The notes under the pieces are model-generated. The model had not been told where the DNA came from, ran no database searches, and saw nothing but the letters and a program-made list of their open reading frames with translations. Shown here piece after piece: positions 18,351 through 27,052 of a DNA stretch of 59,728 nucleotides. This stretch comes from JANXSF01 sp043745195 (GTDB lineage: Bacteria > Acidobacteriota > Terriglobia > Bryobacterales > Bryobacteraceae), in the NCBI GenBank assembly GCA_043745195.1, contig JAYTTF010000155.1:1-59728 (forward strand). The letters are read 5' to 3'. Within the stretch, counting starts at the first letter, position 1. Each line of letters begins with the position of its first letter. A program made the position numbers and the translations under genes.

Positions 18351-19547
18351 ATGTCAAGAGAAACACAGTTAACGGCTTTGCTAATCGCTCCTAACCGGGA
18401 GTTAGCCCAGGCGTTTATGCAAACTCAGGTTACAACACGAGCGTTTCACATTCTTTCTGAGATGAAGAGCTTTTTGACTAGTCAAGCACTCGACCTCAGA
18501 CTCCGTCAACTCAAGCCTGATGTTGTTCTCCTTGACTTAAGTTCTGGACTTGAACAGGGGTTGGAAATGATTCAAGTCGTTCAAGCGCACCCTCAAAAAA
18601 TTCCTGTAATTGGTCTTCATATTGTCAATGACTCCGATGTGCTCGTGAAGTCGTTTAGAGCAGGCGCCAGCGAGTTTTTGTACGCCCCTTTTGATGCTGC
18701 AACTATAAGTGAGAGTGCGGCCAGAGTTCACAGACTCCTTCGGCCGGAAGCTGCAACCTCCGAGCCTGACTTCGCTTATGTCATGGGATTCACCAGCACC
18801 AAACCTGGCTCCGGAGCGTCGACCTTGGCAGCTCAAACAGCCTTCGCCCTTCGCAGAATGCATAAGCGAAAAGTACTTTTGCTGGACCTGGATTTAATGG
18901 GTGGAACGGTCGGGTTTTACGTCAAAACACAAACCACCCACTCGGTTCTTTCGTTGCTTGAAACGGACGGAGACCTCGAATCGGATATGTGGAATGATCT
19001 GACAGTGAACTCTGCAGGGGTGGATATTCTGCCGGCGCCTGAGGAACCTTCTCATATTCAGTTGGACCAGTCGAAGCTCCATGAAATTCTCGAATTTGCC
19101 AGACGCAAGTACGATTGGATCATTCTGGATATGCCTTCGATATTCAATAAAATGACGTTGCTCGGCGTTCCAGAATCGGACGTTACGTTCCTAGTCACAA
19201 CCTCGGAACTCCCCAGTCTGCATCTGACGCGGAAGGCAATTGGAATGATAAAGCAACTTGGATTTGAAAATAAGCGATTTCAAGTAATTGTAAACCGTCT
19301 TGATAAAAGAGACGGAATCAGTGGAAGCGATATGGAAAAAATGTTCAATACTCCTGTGTTCGCCACGATTCCAAACGACTACTTTTCACTTCACCGTGTA
19401 GTCACGTTGGGAGAACCAATGGGCCAAGATACGGAACTGGGTAAGGCATTGGAAGCCATGGCTTCCAAAGTTGCGACATTGATCGAAAGCGTTCAGCAGG
19501 CGAGCGTCAACAGCGGATCACCTAAACTGGCGATGGTGCAGGCTTAA
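18351..19547 (+). CDS. cpaE: TadZ/CpaE-like ParA-family ATPase
   Basis: A 398-residue protein that positions Tad pili at the pole or membrane. Residues 1-130 form an atypical receiver-like domain (VVLLDLSSGLEQ). The MinD/ParA ATPase part begins near residue 145 with a deviant Walker A (TSTKPGSGASTLAAQ) and continues with VLLLDLDLMGGTVGFY and WIILDMPSIFN. It lies between the secretin and TadA genes, the standard order. Confidence 0.88.
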   Translation: MSRETQLTALLIAPNRELAQAFMQTQVTTRAFHILSEMKSFLTSQALDLRLRQLKPDVVLLDLSSGLEQGLEMIQVVQAHPQKIPVIGLHIVNDSDVLVKSFRAGASEFLYAPFDAATISESAARVHRLLRPEAATSEPDFAYVMGFTSTKPGSGASTLAAQTAFALRRMHKRKVLLLDLDLMGGTVGFYVKTQTTHSVLSLLETDGDLESDMWNDLTVNSAGVDILPAPEEPSHIQLDQSKLHEILEFARRKYDWIILDMPSIFNKMTLLGVPESDVTFLVTTSELPSLHLTRKAIGMIKQLGFENKRFQVIVNRLDKRDGISGSDMEKMFNTPVFATIPNDYFSLHRVVTLGEPMGQDTELGKALEAMASKVATLIESVQQASVNSGSPKLAMVQA

Positions 19548-19589
19548 GACAATGGGATCACAAATTTTAGCAAGAGGATTGAAGTCGAA

Positions 19590-20954
19590 ATGATCTCCGG
19601 AATCGAACCAAAAACACCACAACAACTGAATTGGGAGCAGCGGCTACTCAAGAACACAGTCAAACCGAAAGGCGCGCTGAAGCCTGAGTATCAGGAACTG
19701 AAGTTCACACTTCATAGAAAGCTTCTTGACAAAATCAACCTTGAAGCACTGGCGACGATCGACAACCAGCGAGTGCGCGGGGAAGTTCGCATAGCCCTCG
19801 TTTCGTTGATTGATTCCGAGCCAACGCTCCTCAGTGCAATCGAAAAGCAACAGATTTGCGACGAAGTTATCGACGAAGTATTTGGCCTCGGTCCCCTTGA
19901 GCCGCTGCTAAAGGACGATACCATCTCCGATATCTTGGTGAATGGCTCCAAGCAGGTTTATGTGGAGCGGCGAGGACAACTGGAATTGACCAGCGTTACG
20001 TTTCGAGACGATTCCCATCTACTGAGAATTATCGACAAAATCGTTTCACAAGTTGGACGCCGAGTTGACGAATCCACCCCAATGGTCGACGCGCGTTTAT
20101 TGGATGGTTCGCGCGTAAACGCCATTATTCCCCCGCTTGCACTTGACGGACCACTTGTGTCTATCCGCCGTTTTTCGAAAGACAAACTGATGCCCTCCGA
20201 CTTGGTGTCAAAAAAAGCCCTCACTGCCGGAATGATGGAACTGCTTGAAGCGGCAGTTAAGGCACACATGAACATCATCATTCTGGGAGGTACCGGCGCT
20301 GGAAAGACAACATTGTTGAATGCGCTCTCATTCTTCATTTCGCCAAAAGAGCGAATTGTTACGATTGAAGACGCGGCCGAATTACAACTTAAACAACCTC
20401 ATGTAGCTCGTCTTGAAACTCGGCCTCCAAACCTTGAGGGCAACGGGGCGATCAGGCAACGTGAATTGCTCATAAACAGTTTGCGTATGCGGCCTGACCG
20501 AATTGTAGTCGGCGAAGTCCGCGGCGGCGAAGCCCTCGATATGCTACAGGCGATGAATACGGGCCATGACGGCTCCCTCACTACTATCCACGCAAATACT
20601 CCACGTGACGGAGTCTCGCGTCTGGAGGTCATGGTGTCGCTGGCGAATGCCAGCATGAAACTGGAATCAATCCGGCAACAAATCGCAAGTGCGGTTCATT
20701 TGTTCATCCAGGCAGCACGACTGAGTGACGGGTCTCGCCGTGTGACCAGCATAACTGAAGTAACAGGAATGGAAGGCGAAATCGTGACGCTTCAGGACAT
20801 TTTTGTGTTCGAGAAACGCGGATTGGGACCCCAAGGCCAAGTTCTCGGTCGGTTCGCAGCTACCGGAATTCGACCTAAATTTTACGAAAAACTTCTCGCA
20901 GCGGGCATCCGTTTACGACCCGATTTGTTCGATGAAGTACTGGAAATTGAGTAA
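19590..20954 (+). CDS. tadA: secretion ATPase TadA/CpaF
   Basis: Hexameric ATPase of the GspE/VirB11 superfamily that powers pilus assembly. In 454 residues it shows the N-terminal helical domain, Walker A GGTGAGKTT (residues 233-241), the Asp box (VTIEDAAELQL), Walker B region (MRPDRIVVGEVRGGEALDML) and the His box (TGHDGSLTTIHANTP). It partners with the TadB and TadC membrane proteins encoded downstream with gaps of 15 and 5 bp. Confidence 0.94.
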   Translation: MISGIEPKTPQQLNWEQRLLKNTVKPKGALKPEYQELKFTLHRKLLDKINLEALATIDNQRVRGEVRIALVSLIDSEPTLLSAIEKQQICDEVIDEVFGLGPLEPLLKDDTISDILVNGSKQVYVERRGQLELTSVTFRDDSHLLRIIDKIVSQVGRRVDESTPMVDARLLDGSRVNAIIPPLALDGPLVSIRRFSKDKLMPSDLVSKKALTAGMMELLEAAVKAHMNIIILGGTGAGKTTLLNALSFFISPKERIVTIEDAAELQLKQPHVARLETRPPNLEGNGAIRQRELLINSLRMRPDRIVVGEVRGGEALDMLQAMNTGHDGSLTTIHANTPRDGVSRLEVMVSLANASMKLESIRQQIASAVHLFIQAARLSDGSRRVTSITEVTGMEGEIVTLQDIFVFEKRGLGPQGQVLGRFAATGIRPKFYEKLLAAGIRLRPDLFDEVLEIE

Positions 20955-20969
20955 GGAGGAAATAGAAAT

Positions 20970-21941
20970 ATGGGCATGTTCATTGCAATGGCTATTGGTA
21001 TTTGGATTGCGGCATTGGCGATTTGGTACTTTCTTAACAATTTCCTCCATAATTCAGATCTGGGAAAGATAAAGAACCGGCTAGTAGGGTCGCAAAAGAA
21101 AGCAGAAAAAGCGAAAAAAGCTGGTCCTGCGCTCATTGAGGCCGATGAGGACAAAACCAAAGTATTAGCTAAGATCCTCCATCGCTTTCAATTGGGGGGA
21201 AAGTTAAGAACTTTAATTGAACAATCAGGATTAAAGTGGACTGCTGCAAAATTAGTGAACAGTTCCATTGTGGCATTTGGCGCTGGGTTCGGAGCAGGCT
21301 GGGTATTCCTTCCAGGACAGTTCCAAAGCATGGCACCTATTTGCGGTCTGGTGTTGGGAGCACTTCCCCTCCTGTATCTCATCAGAATGCGAAGTTCCCG
21401 TATCCATAAGTTCGAGGAATTGTTTCCCGACAGTCTTGAATTCGTAGCCCGATCAATGCGCGCTGGCCATGCCTTCTCAGTGGCAATGGAAATGATCCAC
21501 AAGGAATTCCAGGAACCACTTGGTGGAGAGTTTCGGAGAGTCTTCGAGGAGCACAATCTGGGATTACCTCTCGAAGTGGCACTCGAAAAGCTCGCCCAGA
21601 GAATGCCCCTGTTGGACGTACATTTCTTTGTTTCGGCCGTAATGTTGCAAAAACGAACCGGTGGAAACCTAGCTGAGATTCTAGACAAACTAGCCTATGT
21701 CATTCGTGAACGTTTCAAGCTTAGAGGAAGAATCAAGGCAATTAGCGCGCACGGAAGAATGACTGGTACTGCGCTCACTCTAATTCCAGTTGGGGTCGCG
21801 GTAATGATGTTTTGGACCAACCCAGATTACATTCGGTTCTTTTTTCTTGACGAAACTGGAAACTACATGATGGGCACAGCAATACTACTCCAAGTTATTG
21901 GATACGGTGTAATTCAAAAAATCGTAACGATCGAGGTATAA
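20970..21941 (+). CDS. tadB: TadB-like type II secretion F-domain protein
   Basis: Inner-membrane platform protein of 323 residues with an N-terminal helix, two central helices near 90-135 and a C-terminal pair. The T2SSF domain (SLEFVARSMRAGHAFSVAME, then PLLDVHFFVSAVMLQKRTGG) is at about 160-290. It starts behind a strong AAGGAGG site 15 bp after tadA. Confidence 0.92.
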   Translation: MGMFIAMAIGIWIAALAIWYFLNNFLHNSDLGKIKNRLVGSQKKAEKAKKAGPALIEADEDKTKVLAKILHRFQLGGKLRTLIEQSGLKWTAAKLVNSSIVAFGAGFGAGWVFLPGQFQSMAPICGLVLGALPLLYLIRMRSSRIHKFEELFPDSLEFVARSMRAGHAFSVAMEMIHKEFQEPLGGEFRRVFEEHNLGLPLEVALEKLAQRMPLLDVHFFVSAVMLQKRTGGNLAEILDKLAYVIRERFKLRGRIKAISAHGRMTGTALTLIPVGVAVMMFWTNPDYIRFFFLDETGNYMMGTAILLQVIGYGVIQKIVTIEV

Positions 21942-21946
21942 CCCCT

Positions 21947-22864
21947 ATGCCAATTATCTTAGGAATCGCACTTTTCATAGCAGTTATGGCTGGCACAGCC
22001 TTCGTTGGTCTTAGGTTGTACGTAAAACCAACAGAGGCAATTGAGAGAGTGAAGGGAGTTGACCTTCAACATTCCGAAGCACCAAAACACCCGAGCCTTT
22101 TGCTCCGCGACTTTCTTCTTCGCATGGGAAAATTTATTCCCGACTCACCTAAAGATGTCACGGTGATGAAGCGGAAATTGATACGGGCAGGGATCAAGAA
22201 CGATAACGCCCTTCCAATTTTGTATGGATGCAAAGTAGTTTTGGCCGTATTATTTCCCCTTATCGCCAGCGGAATTATTTCTAAAACTGAATCAGATTCG
22301 ACTTATAAAATAGCCTTCGTGTTGGCGTCGGCAGCCGCCGGCTTTTGGGGTCCTAACGAATACGTCAAATTGAAGGCAGCTAAAAGACAAAAGCAAATTC
22401 AACGAGGCTTAGCGAACGCTTTAGATCTGATGGTGGTTTCGGTGGAGAGCGGATTAGGCCTTGATCAAGCGATTCTTCAAGTGGCAAAAGAGTTGGAACA
22501 CGCCCATCCAGAAATTAGTGAAGAATTCGCGATGGTAAATCTGGAGTTAAAGGCAGGCAAGAGGCGCGCCGAAGCTCTTCGGAATCTGGGAGAACGGACC
22601 AATGCCGACGATTTGAAGAAGCTGGTTGCTGTGCTTATTCAGGCAGATCGTTTCGGAACGGGGATTGCCCAGTCACTGAGAGCACATGCCGACTATATGC
22701 GCGTCCAGGCACGCCAGATTTGCGAGGAAAAGGCGGCGAAACTAGGCGTTAAGCTAGTCTTCCCGATCTTCTTCTGTATATTGCCATCACTGTTTGTGGT
22801 CACAGTCGGACCAATGGTAATTAAGATCACTCGGGAACTACTTCCCATGATGAACAGTATGTAG
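21947..22864 (+). CDS. tadC: TadC-like type II secretion F-domain protein
   Basis: Second platform protein of 305 residues, 5 bp downstream of tadB. An N-terminal helix is followed by two helices near 95-130, then the T2SSF segment (ANALDLMVVSVESGLGLDQA and FGTGIAQSLRAHADYMRVQA) and a C-terminal helix. It is the last recognisable tad gene; TadD, TadE, TadF and TadG are absent downstream. Confidence 0.92.
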   Translation: MPIILGIALFIAVMAGTAFVGLRLYVKPTEAIERVKGVDLQHSEAPKHPSLLLRDFLLRMGKFIPDSPKDVTVMKRKLIRAGIKNDNALPILYGCKVVLAVLFPLIASGIISKTESDSTYKIAFVLASAAAGFWGPNEYVKLKAAKRQKQIQRGLANALDLMVVSVESGLGLDQAILQVAKELEHAHPEISEEFAMVNLELKAGKRRAEALRNLGERTNADDLKKLVAVLIQADRFGTGIAQSLRAHADYMRVQARQICEEKAAKLGVKLVFPIFFCILPSLFVVTVGPMVIKITRELLPMMNSM

Positions 22865-22903
22865 TTAGTGTTTTTATATTTGGAAAAAGGAGAGGACAAA
22901 ACA

Positions 22904-22996
22904 ATGGATGCAGGTATGGTTCGTATAGTGTGCTCGGTAATGGCGGCAGCTCTTTTGGGGCTGATTATTCTCCGTCGCCGCAACACAGAAGAGTAG
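22904..22996 (+). CDS. 30-residue single-span membrane peptide
   Basis: ATG at 22904 follows AAAGGAGAGGACAAAACA, a strong ribosome site. The peptide has a short N-terminus (MDAGMVRI), one hydrophobic helix (VCSVMAAALLGLIIL) and the tail RRRNTEE, giving a positive-inside anchor. It comes 39 bp after tadC and is probably the last cistron of the tad operon. It is too short and lacks the Glu-Tyr motif of a Flp pilin. The coding call rests on the ribosome site, spacing and membrane character; function unknown. Confidence 0.65.
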   Translation: MDAGMVRIVCSVMAAALLGLIILRRRNTEE

Positions 22997-23020
22997 ATAG
23001 CTGTTGTAGACCGTTTTTCA

Positions 23021-23146
23021 CATGGTCTCCGGCGCTGAAAACCCGGAGATCATGTTCAGCCTTTAACGTAACGAAACATAAACAGTATCCCGTCAAGGGA
23101 TGCTCGCCCGAGCTAATGACGGAAGACGATTCTTCCGATAGTTTTT
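23021..23146 (+). promoter_or_regulatory. hairpin-rich leader between the tad operon and the propeller gene
   Basis: Three successive inverted repeats. The first has 12-bp arms at 23021-23032 and 23043-23054 (one G-U) with loop CGCTGAAAAC. The second is GTATCCC-gtcaa-GGGATGC at 23085-23103 (one G-U). The third is CGGAAGA-cgat-TCTTCCG at 23120-23137, followed by ATAG and five T, like an intrinsic terminator or attenuator 24 bp before the next start codon. The loop of the first hairpin is complementary to TTCAGC at 23055-23060. I cannot match it to a known riboswitch class. Confidence 0.55.
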
Positions 23147-23169
23147 AAAAAGGAAGTTTAGGACGACCC

Positions 23170-26100
23170 ATGAGTTCCAATACAATGCGTGCCCAAATCC
23201 GGTTTCAAAAGATATTTCGCCCAGTTACCATTTGCCTACTTTTACTGCCGGCCATGAGCAGTGCGGCAACCCTCGGGAAAGTAGTCCCGATTGGCGGCCT
23301 TGCTGCGGACCTGGCCCTGGACGAAAGCCGACGTGTACTTTACGTTGCCAACTACACAGCCAACAGGATTGACGTGATATCTCTCGGTGACTACAGTATT
23401 CGGACTTCTTTAAACGTCGCCGCTGAGCCAAGCGGATTGTCGCTTTCTCCTGACGGTCGATACCTGGTTGTCGCCCATTTCGCGCCATTTGCAGCACCGG
23501 CAAGTCCCAATAACGCCCTCACCATAATCGATCTCAATACTAATGGCAGACAAACTTTCGCAACAACAAGCGCGCCATTGGGGGTTCAGTTCGGGATCGA
23601 CGGAAGAGCATTGGTTGTGACTAACACCGGTTTTTTGTTACTCGACCCAGCCACGGGAGCTATCGAGACGCTATCAACATCTGCTTTGACAGCCAAACCT
23701 CTTCCCGCAGGCCCTGGCGATACACCATCGAGTATCGTGGCGAGTTCGATGGGTGCATCTGGTGATCTTAGTGTCATTTATGGCGTTGTAGCAGGGGGAT
23801 CTGACACCAGCACGCTTCATTTCCGTTACAACGTTAACACCAAGTCTCTCATCACAGCCGGCTGGATTAACTCTCCTGCATTAGGCCCTCGCAGTCTGAG
23901 TGTGAGCCGTGACGGGTCAAATTACATTGTAGGGTGGGTTTACTACGCCTCAAACTTAAACGTCATCGCTACATTCCCGAGTCCAAACGGCAAACTTAAC
24001 ATTGGCACGCATGCGATCGATTCAAGCCGAGGTTTAATCTACTCCCAATTCACAAACGCAGTTTCGGCAGCTGGGGGTTCAGGAGGAACAGCAACTACTG
24101 CTTCGACTGCACCAATTCTCTACATTCAAGACGCCGATAACTTGACCATTCTAGAAAAGTTGCAACTTCCAGAAAACCTTACAGGTAAGAGTATTTTGAG
24201 TTCCGATGCAAACCTCATGTACTCAATCTCGGACAGTGGAGTTGCCGTGATTCCAATTGGTTCCTTGGCTCAAGTTCCACGTATCCGTGCGAATGTGGAA
24301 GATGTCGTGTTCAAGGGTAGTTTTTGCGACAGGCAAACCTCATCGCAGCAAATAACGATCCTTGATCCAGGTGGCAACCGCGTTCCATTCTCAATCGCTA
24401 GCGACAATGGCGGAGTCACACTTTCACCAAATTCCGGAGTGACCCCGGCGACTATCAACATTCGTATTGACCAGGAAGCATTCCGCAGCAGAAAAGGGAC
24501 ATCCTCCGTCAAACTGAAGATCAGCTCAACCGATGCTGTAAATCTTCCTTCCGATATTCGTGTAATGGTCAACGCCAAAGAACCAGACCAGCGAGGAACA
24601 TCGATTAACGTTCCTGGGACTCTAGTCGACGTTTTGTCTGACCCGACTCGCGATCGCTTCTTCGTTCTCCGACAGGACAAAAACCAAGTGTTGGTTTTCG
24701 ACGGCGCTTCCTATAGCCAAATTGCAACACTGAAGACATCGACGAATCCTCTACAAATGGCCATCACATTTGACCGAAGGTTTTTGTTAATCGCAAATGA
24801 TTCAAGCCGAGTAATCCGAGTTTACGATTTGGAAACACTTCAGGAAGTGGCTCCAATTTTCATGCCCGGAAGTCACGCTCCCCGTTCCATAGCCTGCGCT
24901 AGTAGCACCTGCTTAGTTTCAGTGCGCAACGAATTGGGGAGTCCGGCCGCGCTGATCGACAAAATAGACATTGCTTCACGACGAGTATCTACGCCACAAA
25001 CGTTAGGCGTGTTCAAGAATGACATAAACATTGCAACAACCCTTGTTGCCTCGGCTAATGGCTCTTCCATTCTGCTAGCCCAGTCGGACGGAACTCTTAT
25101 GCTTTACAATTCTAGCGCCGACTCGTTCACCATTTCGAGAAAATTGGACGTACTCGTTTCAGGTGCCATTGCCGCCTCCAACTTCGATCAATTCGTTGTT
25201 GGCAATTTGCTACTGAATTCTTCACTCGTGCCGATCCGAACCATGGATACAAGTGTCGGTTTTAGCTCTGGATTCGCCTTTGTAGACCAGACGGGACTAC
25301 GTGTGGGAGCACAGGATGCATCCAGTCCAGGAATGATGCAACGTGTAGATGTCCTCAAAAGGGAGTCTCCAGCCACTCGCATAATTGAAGCTCCAATTCT
25401 TGCCGATACAACAGCAACAAGCAATAAGCTTCCATTTACACGCACTCTGGCACCGCTCTACAGTCGAAACGCAGTAGTAGTGTTGACAACTGGCGGCTTC
25501 ACCGTGTTGCCATGGAACTATGATGCTTCTACAAACGCGCCCAGATTGACGCAGATAAAAAACGCCGCAGATCAAAATGCAACAGTCGCACCCGGTAGCT
25601 TGGTTAGCATTATCGGTACTGATTTGAGTCCTGTAAACATCGCAACAAGTCAGATGCCTCTTCCAACCGCACTCGGAGAAAGCTGCCTCACCGTGAACGG
25701 CCTGCCGTTGCCTGTTCTTTTCGTCTCGCCAACACAGATTAATGCCCAATTGCCATATCAAGTGGATGGAAATGTGACCCTTGTACTTCATACTCCAAGT
25801 GGCGTGAGCGACAATTTTAACTTAACGATTTTGCCAGCAGCTCCTAGCATTTTCCGGAATGGAACGGCTGGAACAGATACCGATATTCCGGCTATTATCC
25901 GTTCCAGAAACAACGAGTTGGTGACATTATCGAATCCAATTCATAAGGACGACACAATCACTATTTATCTTTCCGGTATGGGTAACACAACTCCAGCGGT
26001 AGAAGCTGGGGTGCCCACTCCGTCCGACCCACTCCCCTCAGTTCTGATTGCACCAGTTGTTACTCTCGGGGGGATTGCATTACCTGTGTCATTCGCAGGT

Positions 26101-26235
26101 CTTACACCGGGTCAAGTCGGGGTCTACCAAATTAATGTCGCCATAAACAGAAGGGTGCCTTCAGGCATTTCTATACCGTTAGTAGTGACTCAGGCTGGAA
26201 ACTCCACTAGAGCAAATGTAAGGGTAGTCGACTAA
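23170..26235 (+). CDS. secreted beta-propeller protein with TIGR03437 C-terminal domain
   Basis: A 1021-residue exported protein with signal peptide to about residue 33 (TICLLLLPAMSSAA). The N-terminal part (about 40-370) and a second block (about 480-780) carry YVTN/NHL-type propeller repeats (VLYVANYTANRIDVISLG, LSLSPDGRYLVVAHFAP; VLVFDGASYSQIATLKTS). The C-terminal 230 residues have the Solibacter-type TIGR03437 pattern (NAADQNATVAPGSLVSIIGT; LFVSPTQINAQLPYQV). Placed just after the tad genes, it could be a surface or exported product, but no export signal other than the signal peptide is seen. Confidence 0.85.
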   Translation: MSSNTMRAQIRFQKIFRPVTICLLLLPAMSSAATLGKVVPIGGLAADLALDESRRVLYVANYTANRIDVISLGDYSIRTSLNVAAEPSGLSLSPDGRYLVVAHFAPFAAPASPNNALTIIDLNTNGRQTFATTSAPLGVQFGIDGRALVVTNTGFLLLDPATGAIETLSTSALTAKPLPAGPGDTPSSIVASSMGASGDLSVIYGVVAGGSDTSTLHFRYNVNTKSLITAGWINSPALGPRSLSVSRDGSNYIVGWVYYASNLNVIATFPSPNGKLNIGTHAIDSSRGLIYSQFTNAVSAAGGSGGTATTASTAPILYIQDADNLTILEKLQLPENLTGKSILSSDANLMYSISDSGVAVIPIGSLAQVPRIRANVEDVVFKGSFCDRQTSSQQITILDPGGNRVPFSIASDNGGVTLSPNSGVTPATINIRIDQEAFRSRKGTSSVKLKISSTDAVNLPSDIRVMVNAKEPDQRGTSINVPGTLVDVLSDPTRDRFFVLRQDKNQVLVFDGASYSQIATLKTSTNPLQMAITFDRRFLLIANDSSRVIRVYDLETLQEVAPIFMPGSHAPRSIACASSTCLVSVRNELGSPAALIDKIDIASRRVSTPQTLGVFKNDINIATTLVASANGSSILLAQSDGTLMLYNSSADSFTISRKLDVLVSGAIAASNFDQFVVGNLLLNSSLVPIRTMDTSVGFSSGFAFVDQTGLRVGAQDASSPGMMQRVDVLKRESPATRIIEAPILADTTATSNKLPFTRTLAPLYSRNAVVVLTTGGFTVLPWNYDASTNAPRLTQIKNAADQNATVAPGSLVSIIGTDLSPVNIATSQMPLPTALGESCLTVNGLPLPVLFVSPTQINAQLPYQVDGNVTLVLHTPSGVSDNFNLTILPAAPSIFRNGTAGTDTDIPAIIRSRNNELVTLSNPIHKDDTITIYLSGMGNTTPAVEAGVPTPSDPLPSVLIAPVVTLGGIALPVSFAGLTPGQVGVYQINVAINRRVPSGISIPLVVTQAGNSTRANVRVVD

Positions 26236-26253
26236 TTAGAACTAAAGTTCTAA
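26236..26253 (+). terminator. short hairpin after the propeller gene
   Basis: TTAGAAC-taaa-GTTCTAA forms a perfect 7-bp AT-rich stem directly after the stop codon region. Only three T follow at a distance, so termination would be weak; it may be a processing hairpin or a regulator site in front of the barrel gene. Confidence 0.3.
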
Positions 26254-26278
26254 GACTACTTTGACGATAGGATTTCAT

Positions 26279-26968
26279 ATGCGGACAATAAGACTGATTT
26301 TCAAGACTGTCCTTACTGGACTATTGCTTTTGGGCACGCCACAACTCGCGTCAGCTCAATCCCCGAAACCCCAGACTCACGATGAAGCAAGATTCGAATT
26401 CGGTGGTGGAATCGGCGGTAGCTTTTCACCGGCACGAACAATCAAAGGCCAAGGCGGATCGGCTGATGCATCGCTACCCAGAGGGATAATGGGCAGCGTT
26501 TGGCTGGGCCATAACATGTACCGACTAGTCGGAGGTGAGTTTCGCTACGATTTTGAAACCGGTGATTACAAGCTGAAAGGGAACGGACAAGAAGTCAGCT
26601 TCGGTGGAAGAAGCCATTCTGTTCACTACGACGTTCTAGTCCATCTTAGCCCGCTCGGATCAAAAGTCCGGCCTTACGTTTTAGTTGGCGGCGGAGTAAA
26701 ACGATATGAGGGCACAGGTGCAGAGCGAGCTTTTCAATCGACTCTCACAAGAATCGCAGTTCTCTCTCGGACAAACGAACTACAACCGATGATGACGTTC
26801 GGCGCCGGGGTCAAGATGAACATCGGGCGCAATTTGAATTTCCGGGTGGAGTTCCGTGATACTCTAACACCATTTCCAGGCAAGGTAATTCTTCCAACCA
26901 CTGGCGGCAGCCCCGGCGGACTGGTACATGATTTCACTCCTCTAGCAGGAATCAGTTACGTTTTTTAA
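26279..26968 (+). CDS. outer-membrane beta-barrel protein (OmpA-N/OMP_b-brl-like)
   Basis: A 229-residue exported protein. ATG at 26279 is preferred over TTG at 26261, since it opens the signal peptide (IFKTVLTGLLLLGTPQLASA) and has AGGA in front. The mature part has glycine-rich amphipathic strands (FEFGGGIGGSFSPA; VRPYVLVGGGVKRYEG) and ends in TPLAGISYVF, with the terminal Phe typical of outer-membrane barrels. About eight strands are expected. It follows the propeller gene with a 43-bp gap and may be cotranscribed. Function not clear. Confidence 0.75.
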   Translation: MRTIRLIFKTVLTGLLLLGTPQLASAQSPKPQTHDEARFEFGGGIGGSFSPARTIKGQGGSADASLPRGIMGSVWLGHNMYRLVGGEFRYDFETGDYKLKGNGQEVSFGGRSHSVHYDVLVHLSPLGSKVRPYVLVGGGVKRYEGTGAERAFQSTLTRIAVLSRTNELQPMMTFGAGVKMNIGRNLNFRVEFRDTLTPFPGKVILPTTGGSPGGLVHDFTPLAGISYVF

Positions 26969-26986
26969 CCTTCGCCTACAATATTT

Positions 26987-27034
26987 AACACGAAGCCGCC
27001 AAGCTGTAACAACTTACAACAGCGGTTTCGTGTT
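26987..27034. repeat. 13-bp inverted repeat with internal hairpin
   Basis: Arms AACACGAAGCCGC (26987-26999) and GCGGTTTCGTGTT (27022-27034) pair over 13 bp with one G-U. Inside the 22-nt loop, TGTAA-caac-TTACA makes a second stem. No T-run follows on either side. It lies between the barrel gene and the decaheme cytochrome gene, 19 bp before the latter's start, so it can mask or shape the cytochrome's 5' leader or end the upstream transcript. Confidence 0.55.
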
Positions 27035-27052
27035 CCAATAACAGGTGTGCTG

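Noticed and set aside
23021..23060. H-type pseudoknot from loop GCTGAA and tail TTCAGC
   Set aside because: With a 12-bp first stem and no connecting nucleotides, both helices cannot form together; at most they are alternatives.
23021..23146. c-di-GMP (GEMM) riboswitch
   Set aside because: The conserved GEMM core segments are not found.
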